From assembly GCF_002209355.2 (NCBI RefSeq), contig NZ_CP106855.1:2976001-3040000 (forward strand): a stretch of DNA of 64,000 nucleotides, read 5' to 3'. The notes beneath the pieces were generated by a model. The model was not told the origin of the DNA. It saw only the letters and a list, made by a program, of their open reading frames with translations, and did not search any database. This DNA is from Bdellovibrio sp. SKB1291214. GTDB lineage: Bacteria; Bdellovibrionota; Bdellovibrionia; Bdellovibrionales; Bdellovibrionaceae. Position 1 is the stretch's first letter, and every line of letters starts with the position of its first letter. The translations under genes were made by a program, and so were the position numbers. Shown in pieces: positions 9,403-18,340 of this stretch.

Positions 9403-10026
9403 CTAGGCCTCAAAGTATGTCTTCGCTTTTGCAGGAAGATCAGTGCACAAAATGATATCGTTTCTGTTTTTATATTGTTTCAGCATAGGCCAAAGCTCTT
9501 GAGGATCTCGCTTATGCAGTTCAGGTGATACAAAACAAAGTGGCTTTTTAAATTCCAAAAGATTCGCCAACGTACTGTCTGTAATCCACTTACCTTCAAA
9601 TGAGTCCACCCAGATCCCTAGCGATTTTTCCAACATCGAAGGTGTCGGCTCCAAATCGCTGATCCGGGTAAAACACTTCAAACCGCTATTAATGGAAACT
9701 CGAAGATCTGGAACAGACATATCGAAAAGAAAATAGTTTTCTATCCCCTTTTCCTTAAGAATGTCCTTCACCGGAGTTTGTAATCCATCCGCTTTAATAT
9801 TTAAAGCCAAAGAACCCTGGCATGAATACGAATTGTAGATGTCCAAACATTCTTCGAAGGTCATCACGCCAGATTTCGCCATATCATGGGATATAACTAT
9901 CTCCCCGTCCAGATCTCTGAGGTCCGTTTCTGTTCCGAACCCTAACTTAAAAGATCTATGAAAAGCCACTTCTAGGTTTTTCTCAGATGGTTCAAGCCAA
10001 TAGCCACGATGGCTGATGATTTCCAT
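9403..10026 (-). CDS. GDPD-like phosphodiesterase (glycerophosphodiester phosphodiesterase fold)
   Basis: A 207-residue cytoplasmic protein with the PLC-like phosphodiesterase fold. It begins MEIISHRGYWLEPSEKNLEV with the catalytic HRG near the N-terminus, followed by FGTETDLRDLDGEIVISHD near residues 30-48 supplying the metal-binding E-x-D and the second catalytic His. It has no signal peptide, unlike periplasmic GlpQ, and is shorter than GlpQ. Its start overlaps the stop of the upstream nucleotidyltransferase at 10026. In this cassette it may release or form a glycerol- or polyol-phosphate building block; this is inference. Confidence 0.78.
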   Translation of the reverse strand: MEIISHRGYWLEPSEKNLEVAFHRSFKLGFGTETDLRDLDGEIVISHDMAKSGVMTFEECLDIYNSYSCQGSLALNIKADGLQTPVKDILKEKGIENYFLFDMSVPDLRVSINSGLKCFTRISDLEPTPSMLEKSLGIWVDSFEGKWITDSTLANLLEFKKPLCFVSPELHKRDPQELWPMLKQYKNRNDIILCTDLPAKAKTYFEA

Positions 10027-10754
10027 TAAACCAAGCCTCTTTGCAGAAACTCTTTCAAATCATCTGGAACGCCAATGCCGTGCATGCCTTTACCCAAAGT
10101 TCCGATATTGTAAATACCTACTTTAGCGCCGTCTTTAATCATCAAATTATAAGTAGGTGCTACGTAAAACTCATTGTTAACACGTTCATTGGCAGCGATC
10201 ATTTTTCGAGCAGCTGTACAGAAGTCTTTACCATGCTTGAAGTTATAAATTCCTACAGTCGCTTCTGAAGAAATAACCTCTTTCTCGCGAACTTCTTTAA
10301 CCTCGTTTTGATCATTCAATCTTACGAAAGACCATTTGTTATCATGAGCCGTCATTGTCATGATGAACCCGTCTTTGCCAGATGCTTGCTTAAGGTATTC
10401 GTCCATATTTACTTCTACAAACTGGTCACAGTTCGCAATCATTAACGCGTCACCATTGTCGATGTACTTTTCAGCACACAATACCGTACAAGCTGCGCCC
10501 TCTGTAAGACCGTTGATCGCAACGATTTCACAGTTCGGAGCCACTGTTTTCAGAACTTGGTCTACGTGAAATTCAGTGATGTGTTTTTCTTGAACGATGA
10601 AAATAAATTTATGCGGAGTAGTGGGACGCAAGTTCTCAACGACAACTTTAATCATTGGTTTTCCAGCCACATCAATCAAAGGCTTAGGCAAAGCATAGCC
10701 TTCCTTTTGAAAACGACTACCCAATCCGGCCATAGGGATAACAATATTCAACAT
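10026..10754 (-). CDS. Sugar-phosphate nucleotidyltransferase
   Basis: A 242-residue nucleotidyltransferase with the classic start MLNIVIPMAGLGSRFQKEGY, a full G-x-G-x-R loop, then PKPLIDVAGKPMIKVVVENL, ALMIANCDQFVEVNMDEYL with the metal-binding acidic residue, and an EKEVISSEATVGIYNFKHG segment. The length suits a single-domain enzyme without an acyltransferase tail. It has GAGGAAG four bases before its ATG and is the first gene of the cassette after the rml genes. The nucleotide used and the phosphate substrate cannot be read from the sequence. Confidence 0.82.
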   Translation of the reverse strand: MLNIVIPMAGLGSRFQKEGYALPKPLIDVAGKPMIKVVVENLRPTTPHKFIFIVQEKHITEFHVDQVLKTVAPNCEIVAINGLTEGAACTVLCAEKYIDNGDALMIANCDQFVEVNMDEYLKQASGKDGFIMTMTAHDNKWSFVRLNDQNEVKEVREKEVISSEATVGIYNFKHGKDFCTAARKMIAANERVNNEFYVAPTYNLMIKDGAKVGIYNIGTLGKGMHGIGVPDDLKEFLQRGLV

Positions 10755-10820
10755 TCGACTTCCTCTATATGTAGAAAACAGTTCTATAAAACTTAATGTA
10801 CCTTAACAAAATTCAAAAAA

Positions 10821-11693
10821 TCAAACATCCTCATTGGCGATTTGGATAAGATACTGGCCATAAGCGTTCTTCCTAAGAGCATCACCCAATCGCAATAGTT
10901 GTTCTTTATTAATATAGCCCATTCGGAACGCGACTTCTTCAGGAGCGGCAATTTTCAAAGCTTGGCGCTTTTCCACCGTCTGAATAAACAAGCTCGCTTC
11001 CAACAAACTTTCGTGCGTTCCCGTATCAAGCCAAGCATAACCACGCCCCATGATGTGGACGTTCAGATTCCCCTGTTCAAGATAAATACGATTCAAGTCT
11101 GTGATTTCTAACTCACCACGAGCGGATGGTTTAATTGATTTGGCGTACTCAACCACGTTCTTATCGTAGAAATACAAACCTGTTACCGCGTAATGAGACT
11201 TAGGCAATTGAGGTTTCTCTTCGACAGAAATAGCCTTTCCCTTTTTATCGAACTCTACAATCCCATATCTTTCTGGATCATTAACCTTCGTCGCAAAAAC
11301 GCTGGCACCGGATTTTAGAGAGGCCGCTTCTTTCAGAAGTCTTACGAAGCCATCGCCGTGAAAAATATTATCACCCAAAACTAAGGCGCACTCAGAACCA
11401 TTAATAAACTTCTCGCCAATAATAAAGGCCTGAGCCAAACCATCTGGAGAAGGCTGCACTTCGTATGAAAGTTTAATTCCCCACTGAGAGCCATCCCCAA
11501 GAAGTTGTTCAAATCTTGGAGTATCCATTGGAGTAGAAATGATTAAAATATCTTTGATCCCAGCCAACATTAACGTTGTCAGTGGGTAGTAAATCATTGG
11601 CTTATCGTAAATTGGCAGAAGCTGCTTACTAACGACGGTTGTCGCAGGATACAAACGTGTGCCAGATCCACCGGCAAGAATAATCCCTTTCAT
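10821..11693 (-). CDS. rmlA: Glucose-1-phosphate thymidylyltransferase
   Basis: A 290-residue enzyme making dTDP-glucose from glucose-1-phosphate and dTTP. Near-perfect family motifs: [70 protein letters not shown] and [18 protein letters not shown]. The length is normal for RmlA. Its ATG overlaps the stop codon of rmlB (TAATG) with GGAGG upstream, so the two are coupled. Together they make dTDP-4-keto-6-deoxyglucose. No rmlC or rmlD lies in this window, so the final sugar may be rhamnose made with genes elsewhere, or another deoxysugar. Confidence 0.96.
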   Translation of the reverse strand: MKGIILAGGSGTRLYPATTVVSKQLLPIYDKPMIYYPLTTLMLAGIKDILIISTPMDTPRFEQLLGDGSQWGIKLSYEVQPSPDGLAQAFIIGEKFINGSECALVLGDNIFHGDGFVRLLKEAASLKSGASVFATKVNDPERYGIVEFDKKGKAISVEEKPQLPKSHYAVTGLYFYDKNVVEYAKSIKPSARGELEITDLNRIYLEQGNLNVHIMGRGYAWLDTGTHESLLEASLFIQTVEKRQALKIAAPEEVAFRMGYINKEQLLRLGDALRKNAYGQYLIQIANEDV

Positions 11694-12757
11694 TATTGGC
11701 GTCCTCCGTAATTTTTATCTAACCAATCGCGATAGTTTCCCGAGACAATATTGCCAACCCAAGCATCATTTTCAAGATACCATTCGATGGTTTTCGCTAA
11801 GCCCGTCTCGAAGTTTTCTTTCGGCTTCCAGCCCAACTCTTTTTCAATCTTTGTAGCATCAATAGCATAACGCTTATCGTGCCCAGGACGATCCTTCACA
11901 AATACCTTTTGAGACGAATATGTTTTTCCGTCCGTACGCGGGCGCAACTTATCCAAAGTTGCACAGATTGTATCCACAACTTCAATATTCTTCTTTTCGT
12001 TCCAACCACCAACATTGTAAGTCTCGCCAAGGCGCCCCTTTTCCAATGCCAATTCGATCGCTTCACAATGGTCCACCACATACAACCAATCACGAATATT
12101 AGATCCATCGCCATAAATCGGCAGATCTTTCCCCTCAAGGGCATTGTGAATCACAAGTGGAATCAATTTCTCTGGGAACTGATATGGACCATAGTTATTG
12201 GAGCAATTTGTCGTCACAGTGGGAAGACCATACGTATGATGATAAGCTCTTACCAAATGATCACTTGCTGCTTTGGAAGCAGAATACGGGCTATTCGGTG
12301 CATAAGGCGTGGTTTCAGAAAAAGCAGGATCTTCGATATCAAGGCTGCCGTAAACCTCATCCGTGGACACGTGAAGAAATCTGAAAGCTCTCTTTTCTGA
12401 TTCTGGCAAAACACTCCAGTATTCACGAGCAACCTGTAAAAGATTAAAAGTACCAACGATATTGGTCTGAATGAATTCACCGGGACCATGAATAGAACGA
12501 TCAACGTGGCTTTCCGCTGCAAAGTTCAAAATCGCACGGGGCTTATGTTTCGCAACCAAATCGCTGAGTGCTTTTTGATCTAAAAGATCGACCTTCGCGA
12601 AAATGTAATTTGGATTTTTTTCCACCGATTTCAAATTTTCCAAATTACCGGCATAAGTCAGCTTGTCGATATTTAAAACAGGTTCGTGGCGCTTATTCAG
12701 CCAGTTCAAAATAAAGTTTGATCCAATAAATCCCGCGCCACCCGTAACAAAGATCAT
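11693..12757 (-). CDS. rmlB: dTDP-glucose 4,6-dehydratase
   Basis: A 354-residue extended short-chain dehydrogenase that converts dTDP-glucose to dTDP-4-keto-6-deoxyglucose. The start is set at the ATG at 12757, which gives [20 protein letters not shown] with the Rossmann G-x-x-G-x-x-G; a longer frame to 12847 overlaps the upstream gene and has no family match. Active-site features are [24 protein letters not shown] (Tyr and Lys), [17 protein letters not shown] and [15 protein letters not shown]. The order of genes is ligase, rmlB, rmlA, cassette, all leftward. Confidence 0.97.
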   Translation of the reverse strand: MIFVTGGAGFIGSNFILNWLNKRHEPVLNIDKLTYAGNLENLKSVEKNPNYIFAKVDLLDQKALSDLVAKHKPRAILNFAAESHVDRSIHGPGEFIQTNIVGTFNLLQVAREYWSVLPESEKRAFRFLHVSTDEVYGSLDIEDPAFSETTPYAPNSPYSASKAASDHLVRAYHHTYGLPTVTTNCSNNYGPYQFPEKLIPLVIHNALEGKDLPIYGDGSNIRDWLYVVDHCEAIELALEKGRLGETYNVGGWNEKKNIEVVDTICATLDKLRPRTDGKTYSSQKVFVKDRPGHDKRYAIDATKIEKELGWKPKENFETGLAKTIEWYLENDAWVGNIVSGNYRDWLDKNYGGRQ

Positions 12758-12768
12758 AGCCTTAACCT

Positions 12769-14043
12769 CTATTTCGCAATTTTCTTCGCTGCGTATCTGT
12801 CTTGCATAACGGAAGCCGACATCACCAGAAGCATCGGATAGAACCACAAAGCCTCATAGCTGGATACTGACGAGTAAAAGATAAATACGAAAAGTTGATT
12901 CAAAATCAAAGCAAACGCAATTTTCACAAGGATATCGTCACCCTTGAAAAAAGCTCGCACCGTTAAAAACATCAAGGCACCTACAAGGGACCAGATGAAC
13001 AGAAAATAAAATACACCCAACTGTACAAAGGTATGCAGATAAGCGTTGTGCTGATCTTTAAAGCTAAACTCATGATCAATATATTTCTCTCGGAACTCTT
13101 CACCTTGCTTTTCAATGAATGCACGCAAAGGCTTTTCGGCTGTCTCGAACCCAGTCCCAAAGAAAGGTTGTTCTTTAGCGAGCTGAACATTCACTTGCCA
13201 CATATGCAGGCGCCCTGCATTGGAAGCATTTTGTGACGTGATCACACCATTTTCTTTTTTTGCACTGAATGAGCTTTGGAAACGGTCCAACGTTCCAGGA
13301 ACAACGAGCAGAGATAGCACCGTGAACAAAACAAACCCACCCAGCATTTTGAGGGATCTCTTGTTCGAAATACCTAATAAACCGATACCCACGATGGCAG
13401 CCAAGAAAGGGCCACGTGTATTTGCCAAAACTAAGAATACCAGTGACAAAGCTAACAGGAAAGCCATACTAATTTTTTCTAAGCGTGTAGCTTTATCCCA
13501 AGTAGGTTTGTGTCCGATAAGCCCAAATAAAACAACTGCCGAACAAGACAGGAAATAACCCCAACGACTAATATCCCAGAAGCTTGTGACTCTTGTATCG
13601 GCGTTGAACGTCATATTTGCTTCAGTCACAAACAAAATTCCCGCATTCACACAAGAAACTAAAAGCCCTACTCCCAGCGCCCAAACAAATGCTTTGAATG
13701 CTTTCTTATCAGCAAAAAGCAGCGAAAATGGCATGACATAGAGAGGCCATGCAAATCCACGTATGACATTGATCGCAGCTTCTGTGCCACCAAGTGAAAT
13801 TAAACTTACTAAAATCGCTGCAGGGAAAAGTGCTAATAATGCTGGAAACCATGGATTGTATTGAACTGTTTTTTTCCAATCGATTTTGAAGGCAGACCAA
13901 ATAACCAAAACTGTTCCAAACAAAGTAATTCCGCTTTTGGAAACAAAAGTTGAAATTGCGAACAACACCCACAGAGAAATCCAAATCTGACGAGCCAATT
14001 TGGATTCAACTTCGATAGGACTTTTTGAATACGACAATACCAT
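12769..14043 (-). CDS. O-antigen ligase / polymerase (Wzy_C family)
   Basis: About 424 residues with ten to twelve transmembrane helices and one large periplasmic loop around residues 265-330 (containing [20 protein letters not shown], then [10 protein letters not shown] and [20 protein letters not shown]). That loop pattern, with Arg and the H-N-x-x-L-x-x-x-x-x-G motif, is the hallmark of the O-antigen ligase family, which includes WaaL and some Wzy polymerases. An ATG at 14043 is preferred over a GTG at 14055 because GGGAG is better placed for it. It is the promoter-proximal gene of the leftward rml operon. Ligase and polymerase cannot be separated by sequence alone. Confidence 0.83.
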   Translation of the reverse strand: MVLSYSKSPIEVESKLARQIWISLWVLFAISTFVSKSGITLFGTVLVIWSAFKIDWKKTVQYNPWFPALLALFPAAILVSLISLGGTEAAINVIRGFAWPLYVMPFSLLFADKKAFKAFVWALGVGLLVSCVNAGILFVTEANMTFNADTRVTSFWDISRWGYFLSCSAVVLFGLIGHKPTWDKATRLEKISMAFLLALSLVFLVLANTRGPFLAAIVGIGLLGISNKRSLKMLGGFVLFTVLSLLVVPGTLDRFQSSFSAKKENGVITSQNASNAGRLHMWQVNVQLAKEQPFFGTGFETAEKPLRAFIEKQGEEFREKYIDHEFSFKDQHNAYLHTFVQLGVFYFLFIWSLVGALMFLTVRAFFKGDDILVKIAFALILNQLFVFIFYSSVSSYEALWFYPMLLVMSASVMQDRYAAKKIAK

Positions 14044-14198
14044 TTGGAAACCCACTCCCGGAAAGGCATAACTATAGATGACCTTTCGGCAATTTCCAGT
14101 ATTACCACAGGGTGCCGCGGTGCAAACTTCATGGCGTCGGTATGCGTTGTAAAAGGTCGGACGTATGGTAGCATGTTATCTATACACACAGAGAGAAC

Positions 14199-14912
14199 AT
14201 GATCGCACTTATCGTACCTTGTTATAACGAAGAAAAACGTCTGCATATGGAGGCATTTACCGCCGCCAGAAATTTAGGCATCGATTTTTTCTTCGTGGAC
14301 GATGGTTCGAAAGATAAAACTGCAGAAATGGTCGCTCAAGCAGCCCAAAAACACCCATTTATTCACTTGGTCCGTCTTGAAAAAAACAACGGTAAGGCGG
14401 AAGCCGTGCGTAGGGGCATGGTCGAAGTTCAAAAGAAAACACATATCGATGAAAACTCTTGGATCGGCTTCTGGGACGCCGACCTAGCAACCCCCCTCAC
14501 CGAAATTCCAAAGATGCTTGAGTACGCAAAATTGTACGCAAAAGTAGACTCCATCTGGTGCAGCAGAGTTTACCGTTTAGGAGCGGATGTTAAACGCTCC
14601 GCCCTACGCCATTACCTGGGGCGCGGATTTGCCACCCTGGTGGGTGAACTACTCCATATCAAAAGCTACGACTCCCAATGCGGAGCCAAGCTCTTTAAAC
14701 CTGCGACGATCCAAAACGCCTTCGGAGAAAAATTCATCGGCAAATGGGTCTTTGACGTCGAAATTCTTTTACGTCTAAAAAACTTTGAAGTGATTGAGTA
14801 CCCAGTCACGGAGTGGCATGACGTTCCCGGATCAAAAGTAAAAATCCATCGCGAAATTTTCCGCGTCTTCTGGGAAATCCTAAAAATCCGAAAAAAATAT
14901 ATCAAGAATTAA
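14199..14912 (+). CDS. Family 2 glycosyltransferase (polyprenyl-phosphate type)
   Basis: A 237-residue GT-A enzyme without membrane helices. It starts MIALIVPCYNEEKRLHMEAF, then IDFFFVDDGSKDKTAEMV, a first acidic motif (VDDGS), IGFWDADLATPLTEIPKM with the D-x-D metal site, and a C-terminal region typical of dolichol-phosphate mannosyltransferase-like proteins (FIGKWVFDVEILLRL). Such enzymes put a sugar on undecaprenyl phosphate or start a glycan side branch. It is a lone rightward gene, divergent from the ligase operon, and converges with the SDR gene so that their stop codons share the palindrome TTAA. Confidence 0.85.
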   Translation: MIALIVPCYNEEKRLHMEAFTAARNLGIDFFFVDDGSKDKTAEMVAQAAQKHPFIHLVRLEKNNGKAEAVRRGMVEVQKKTHIDENSWIGFWDADLATPLTEIPKMLEYAKLYAKVDSIWCSRVYRLGADVKRSALRHYLGRGFATLVGELLHIKSYDSQCGAKLFKPATIQNAFGEKFIGKWVFDVEILLRLKNFEVIEYPVTEWHDVPGSKVKIHREIFRVFWEILKIRKKYIKN

Positions 14913-15913
14913 GCAAAATAGCCCTTATACCAAACAGCCGTTTTAGAAATAGCCTGCGCCAAAGAGTCCTTTAATGACCACCCAAGCTCTGTGCGAGCCT
15001 TCTCGCTATTCAATAATCCATGAACTGAACCCGAAGTTTGCAACTTGTACTCTGCCGCATTTCCACCGCGATACTCAGCCCTAAAAGCCTCAGCCATTTG
15101 CCCCACGGATAGTTGATGATCAACACCCACACCAAAATTCCAAGCTCCGGAGGCGCGAGGACCACGATCCAACAACGCTTGACCTAACGTCATTAAAGCG
15201 TTTACCGCATCATCAACATGCATCCAAGGACGAATAGACTCCGGATTTTTCAAAGGCAAATCAAGACCCGACTGAGTCGCTTGAGCCAACTGCCAAATCA
15301 AACTGTCAGTGGAAAAATCACCACCACCAACAACCGAACCCATACGAGCCGTCGCCAGTGCAATTTTGTGTTTATTGTATTTTTCAGGAGCAAAAACACC
15401 TTTAAGATAAGACTCAAGAATTAAATCGGCACAAGCTTTACCTGTCGCCGCTGGCGCGCTGCCCGTCAAAGGATCTTCTTCAACGGCAGCATGCCCTGGT
15501 AAAGGACGATACACCTTATCCGAAGACAACATCACCACCGAACGAACCGTCGCCGTCTCACGAAGACACTCCAGCAGATTTACAGTTCCCATGATTTGCG
15601 ACGAGTAAGTCTCTGCCACCTTATCCCAAGACTCACGCAATCCACCGCCGCCGGCCAAATGAAAAACAACTTCCGCGTGGGAGTACTCAAGAGCCGCTTT
15701 CAAAGCGGCAACATCACGAACATCCCCAAAAGTGGAGTTCATACCTTGCCCCACATTCGCCACTTCAAAGAAATTAGGATTTGTAGAAGGAGATAAGGAA
15801 AAACCAAAAACGTTCGCGCCCGCTGTTCTTAGAGAGAGCGCCAAGTGGCTGCCGCGAAATCCCGTGTGACCGGTGATGAAAACTCTGCGGCCCCGCCAGA
15901 AATCAGAACTCAT
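14909..15913 (-). CDS. SDR resembling CDP-glucose 4,6-dehydratase, catalytic Tyr missing
   Basis: A 334-residue extended SDR. The N-terminus (RRVFITGHTGFRGSHLALSL, then GFSLSPSTNPNFFEV) and MLSSDKVYRPL are strongly like CDP-glucose 4,6-dehydratase (RfbG/DdhB). The YxxxK site is altered: where relatives have DPYSxSKAxAE this protein has APAATGKACAD. The codons in the sequence are GCG GCG ACA GGT AAA, so the Tyr is Ala while the Lys remains. The Rossmann GxxGxxG and the later RPWMHVDDAVNALM segment are intact. Dehydratase activity is therefore doubtful; a binding, reductase-like or altered role is possible. Its ATG overlaps the stop of the upstream GNAT-like gene (ATGA). Confidence 0.8.
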   Translation of the reverse strand: MSSDFWRGRRVFITGHTGFRGSHLALSLRTAGANVFGFSLSPSTNPNFFEVANVGQGMNSTFGDVRDVAALKAALEYSHAEVVFHLAGGGGLRESWDKVAETYSSQIMGTVNLLECLRETATVRSVVMLSSDKVYRPLPGHAAVEEDPLTGSAPAATGKACADLILESYLKGVFAPEKYNKHKIALATARMGSVVGGGDFSTDSLIWQLAQATQSGLDLPLKNPESIRPWMHVDDAVNALMTLGQALLDRGPRASGAWNFGVGVDHQLSVGQMAEAFRAEYRGGNAAEYKLQTSGSVHGLLNSEKARTELGWSLKDSLAQAISKTAVWYKGYFA

Positions 15914-16212
15914 CCACGAAGCCCTTGCTCAACGCCTTCTCCGCGATGAGTTGGGTGAACCCACAAAGTCTCGTGACCTTCGTACTTCCACAAAAAGCCA
16001 ATGGGATCTGTATCGTGGATTGCAACTTTCAACTCGCCTTTGCCTTCTGTCGCTTTCATTTTTAAAAGCGTTTGTGATAAGGAGGCTTTGTTCACTTCCC
16101 CGCCAGAGGAAGGCAGACAGTTTTCCTCATACATTCGAGCAAGTAACGCAAGTTCAACCAAGTTGTAAACGGATTCACGAATAAAATATTTGTCAGAATG
16201 AAATGATGTCAT
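15910..16212 (-). CDS. Short GNAT-like acetyltransferase, apparently truncated
   Basis: A 100-residue protein whose C-terminus, GHETLWVHPTHRGEGVEQGL, looks like motif A of GNAT acetyltransferases (V-x-P-x-x-R-G-x-G-x-x-x-x-L, the acetyl-CoA pyrophosphate loop). The protein stops three residues later, so the motif B half that completes the fold is missing. The stop codon overlaps the ATG of the SDR gene in an ATGA junction. It may be a remnant or a minimal domain that works with a partner. The assignment rests on one motif. Confidence 0.55.
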   Translation of the reverse strand: MTSFHSDKYFIRESVYNLVELALLARMYEENCLPSSGGEVNKASLSQTLLKMKATEGKGELKVAIHDTDPIGFLWKYEGHETLWVHPTHRGEGVEQGLRG

Positions 16213-16253
16213 CCCTTTATTCTAAAAAACAACTGGACCAGGTCAAGGCCAGA

Positions 16254-16943
16254 TCATCGGGAGCCAGCCACTTGCTGCGATTTTAAGGGCTTTATTCGCA
16301 TGGGACTGCCGATAAACTCCGTAAGGAGGTCCCTAAAAACCTCTCCAAAGCTGACGTCAGCCATATAAAACAGATTGCCTGCGCGGACTATATAGGGAGC
16401 GAGCTCCCTTCCCCGGGCGCGGGACTCTGCCATAATCTGAATGCGCACTTCATTTGTCGGCACCAGGTCCGGTTGCATGGAAAGGCTGCTTTCTTCACAG
16501 CGAACCGCATGTCCCCGGTAAAGTAGCGCGCAGTTTTCATCGCGAACTTTAGAAATAGACCCCATATAGCGAAGACCCAATTTTTTGTTAAGCTGCTCTC
16601 CCAAATGCCAGATATTATATCCCATCCAGACGACGTTGCGCCTGGAAGAAAGGTAATCTTCAACAAGCTTACGAGAAACTTGGTTATCGAATTCGGTATT
16701 TATAACAAAATTCGCCTGACATTTCTCCAATGAGCCCGCTTCATACTGTCCAAGCGGAATGAAAAACTGCTGAAAGTCTGAAAAGTTTGACAGTAATTTT
16801 GTGAAAGACTCAATCACCTTCGAGTTATCATAATATACGGCAACACATTTTGTGCTGGATGATTTTGAAAAGCCAGGGCCTGCGACAATTATCAGCGCAA
16901 ACATCACCCCAAATACTGATGCGAAGGCGCAAAGTTTTTTCAT
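16254..16943 (-). CDS. Secreted DUF2334-N-terminal-like protein of exopolysaccharide module
   Basis: A 229-residue protein with a signal peptide (MKKLCAFASVFGVMFALIIV and a cleavage region near residue 26), so periplasmic. The core (VVWMGYNIWHLGEQLNKKLG near residue 105, then LLYRGHAVRCEE, and near the end GNLFYMADVSFGEVF) resembles the N-terminal domain that precedes polysaccharide-deacetylase-like domains in DUF2334 proteins, but the deacetylase domain itself is absent. Its start overlaps the stop of the glycosyltransferase gene (ATGA), so it is made together with it. Role inferred: a periplasmic accessory of glycan export. The domain call is from pattern memory and needs a profile search. 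Confidence 0.6.
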   Translation of the reverse strand: MKKLCAFASVFGVMFALIIVAGPGFSKSSSTKCVAVYYDNSKVIESFTKLLSNFSDFQQFFIPLGQYEAGSLEKCQANFVINTEFDNQVSRKLVEDYLSSRRNVVWMGYNIWHLGEQLNKKLGLRYMGSISKVRDENCALLYRGHAVRCEESSLSMQPDLVPTNEVRIQIMAESRARGRELAPYIVRAGNLFYMADVSFGEVFRDLLTEFIGSPMRIKPLKSQQVAGSR

Positions 16944-18340
16944 TTCAGTTGAACCTCGACCTCTGCAAGCTCGACTCCAAAATGGGCCGGCATTTGATGC
17001 TCTGTTTTGATCCAGACAGGTCTTTGACCCGTGCGCTGACTTTCACGGTATTGACGATGAGCCTTCAAGGCTGCAAGGACATTGACTGCATTGGCGACCA
17101 GCCAACGCACGGGAACCATCGTGGCTTGACTGAAATCATTCACGCGGTGAACAGCCAGCATTCTTTGAACGATTCGTAAAAACATGGCCGCGGCATTAAA
17201 AGTTAATAGCATTGAAAAAAACTGGGTCTGCAAAAGCGGTGGAAACTCTCCATTCGCGGCCTGAGTGATAATCATTCCAAGCAGAACCACCAAAGATAAA
17301 ACGGTTAAAACCCCGCATGCCGGCCCCTTGCGATCACGTAAAAGAAAATAGCGATCGACAATTCCTCCGGACCACTGAATATTTGCTAGTCCTTGATAAG
17401 CAATCCCCAAAGTCCAACGCGATTTTTGACGAACACTTGCCGCAAATTTATCAGGGAAGTATTCACGAGTGGCGATGAATTCTTGCTTGCCATCCTCATC
17501 AACGATCTGAGCACAGACAAAGCGCGATTTAAATCCCATGGGTTTTGCTGTGATCCCCAAGTGATAATCTTCGGTCAAGGTGTCTTCTTTCATCAGTTGA
17601 CCATCTTGGCGACTCATCACCGAGCGAACGAAGTCCCGAGACATACATGTACCCACCCCGGCCGATGGAATCGCCGCACCAAGAGCCTGACGCACCAAAA
17701 GATCCTTTGTATGAGATTCACTGAATTCGTCAATGTACACTCCACCGACCAAGGAAGTTTTGGGAACATCGAATGAGAACACGGGAATTTGAATAAAATC
17801 AGCCTCGCGGCTGAACTGGTTTAGTAAGGTAAATGCGTGGGGATGCAAAACATCTTCAGAATCCTGAAGCAGAAACAGATCCATTTTTTCGCCCGTCTCA
17901 TTTTCTGCTGCAATGATTTGCCGAGTGATTTCATTTAACATTTGTCCCTTTGAAGTGGGCCCAGGTTCTGAGTTCACAACGACCACAACTTTGTCGGGAT
18001 AAAGCTGCTCTAAACGGCGTGCTTCCTCCCATGTGGCTGTATCGTTCGGGTAAACCCCTAAAAAGAAAGTATAGTTGTCATAATCGATACCACGAATATT
18101 GCCGCGGATCATAGGACCGATAACTTCCGCTTCCTTCCAATTCGCGATCATGATCGCAATATGTTTTTGCGGAAGGCGTTTCATTTTTTGAAGCGCCTTT
18201 ATGGTTAACTGCAATGGACCTAAACGCTTCACGAAGGCAACAAAATCGATGAATAGATCATCAACGATAAAGATGCTGGTCGCAATCACTACAAGATAAG
18301 TCAACGTTGAAAAAAGATCGGCAAGTCCCAGAGGCTCCAT
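16940..18340 (-). CDS. NfrB-like membrane glycosyltransferase (GT2)
   Basis: A 466-residue inner membrane processive-type glycosyltransferase. An N-terminal membrane helix (residues 8-30) is followed by a cytoplasmic GT2 domain: IMIANWKEAEVIGPMIRGNI, then FFLGVYPNDTATW, SKGQMLNEI, LFLLQDSEDVLHPHAF with the metal-binding acidic cluster, TEDYHLGI and RQKSRWTLGIAYQGL (the Q/RxxRW acceptor motif). Helices follow near the C-terminus (residues 345-400). The NWKE and QDSED wording is typical of NfrB, the N4 phage receptor subunit of E. coli. The E. coli protein is longer and carries a C-terminal c-di-GMP-binding domain, which is absent here. It is flanked by a beta-barrel gene and a periplasmic gene with overlapping codons. 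Confidence 0.83.
   Translation of the reverse strand: MEPLGLADLFSTLTYLVVIATSIFIVDDLFIDFVAFVKRLGPLQLTIKALQKMKRLPQKHIAIMIANWKEAEVIGPMIRGNIRGIDYDNYTFFLGVYPNDTATWEEARRLEQLYPDKVVVVVNSEPGPTSKGQMLNEITRQIIAAENETGEKMDLFLLQDSEDVLHPHAFTLLNQFSREADFIQIPVFSFDVPKTSLVGGVYIDEFSESHTKDLLVRQALGAAIPSAGVGTCMSRDFVRSVMSRQDGQLMKEDTLTEDYHLGITAKPMGFKSRFVCAQIVDEDGKQEFIATREYFPDKFAASVRQKSRWTLGIAYQGLANIQWSGGIVDRYFLLRDRKGPACGVLTVLSLVVLLGMIITQAANGEFPPLLQTQFFSMLLTFNAAAMFLRIVQRMLAVHRVNDFSQATMVPVRWLVANAVNVLAALKAHRQYRESQRTGQRPVWIKTEHQMPAHFGVELAEVEVQLK

Noticed and set aside
11879-12400. A 173-codon open frame antisense to rmlB
   Set aside because: It lies fully inside a perfectly conserved rmlB gene, has no ribosome site or recognisable family and looks like a by-product of codon use.
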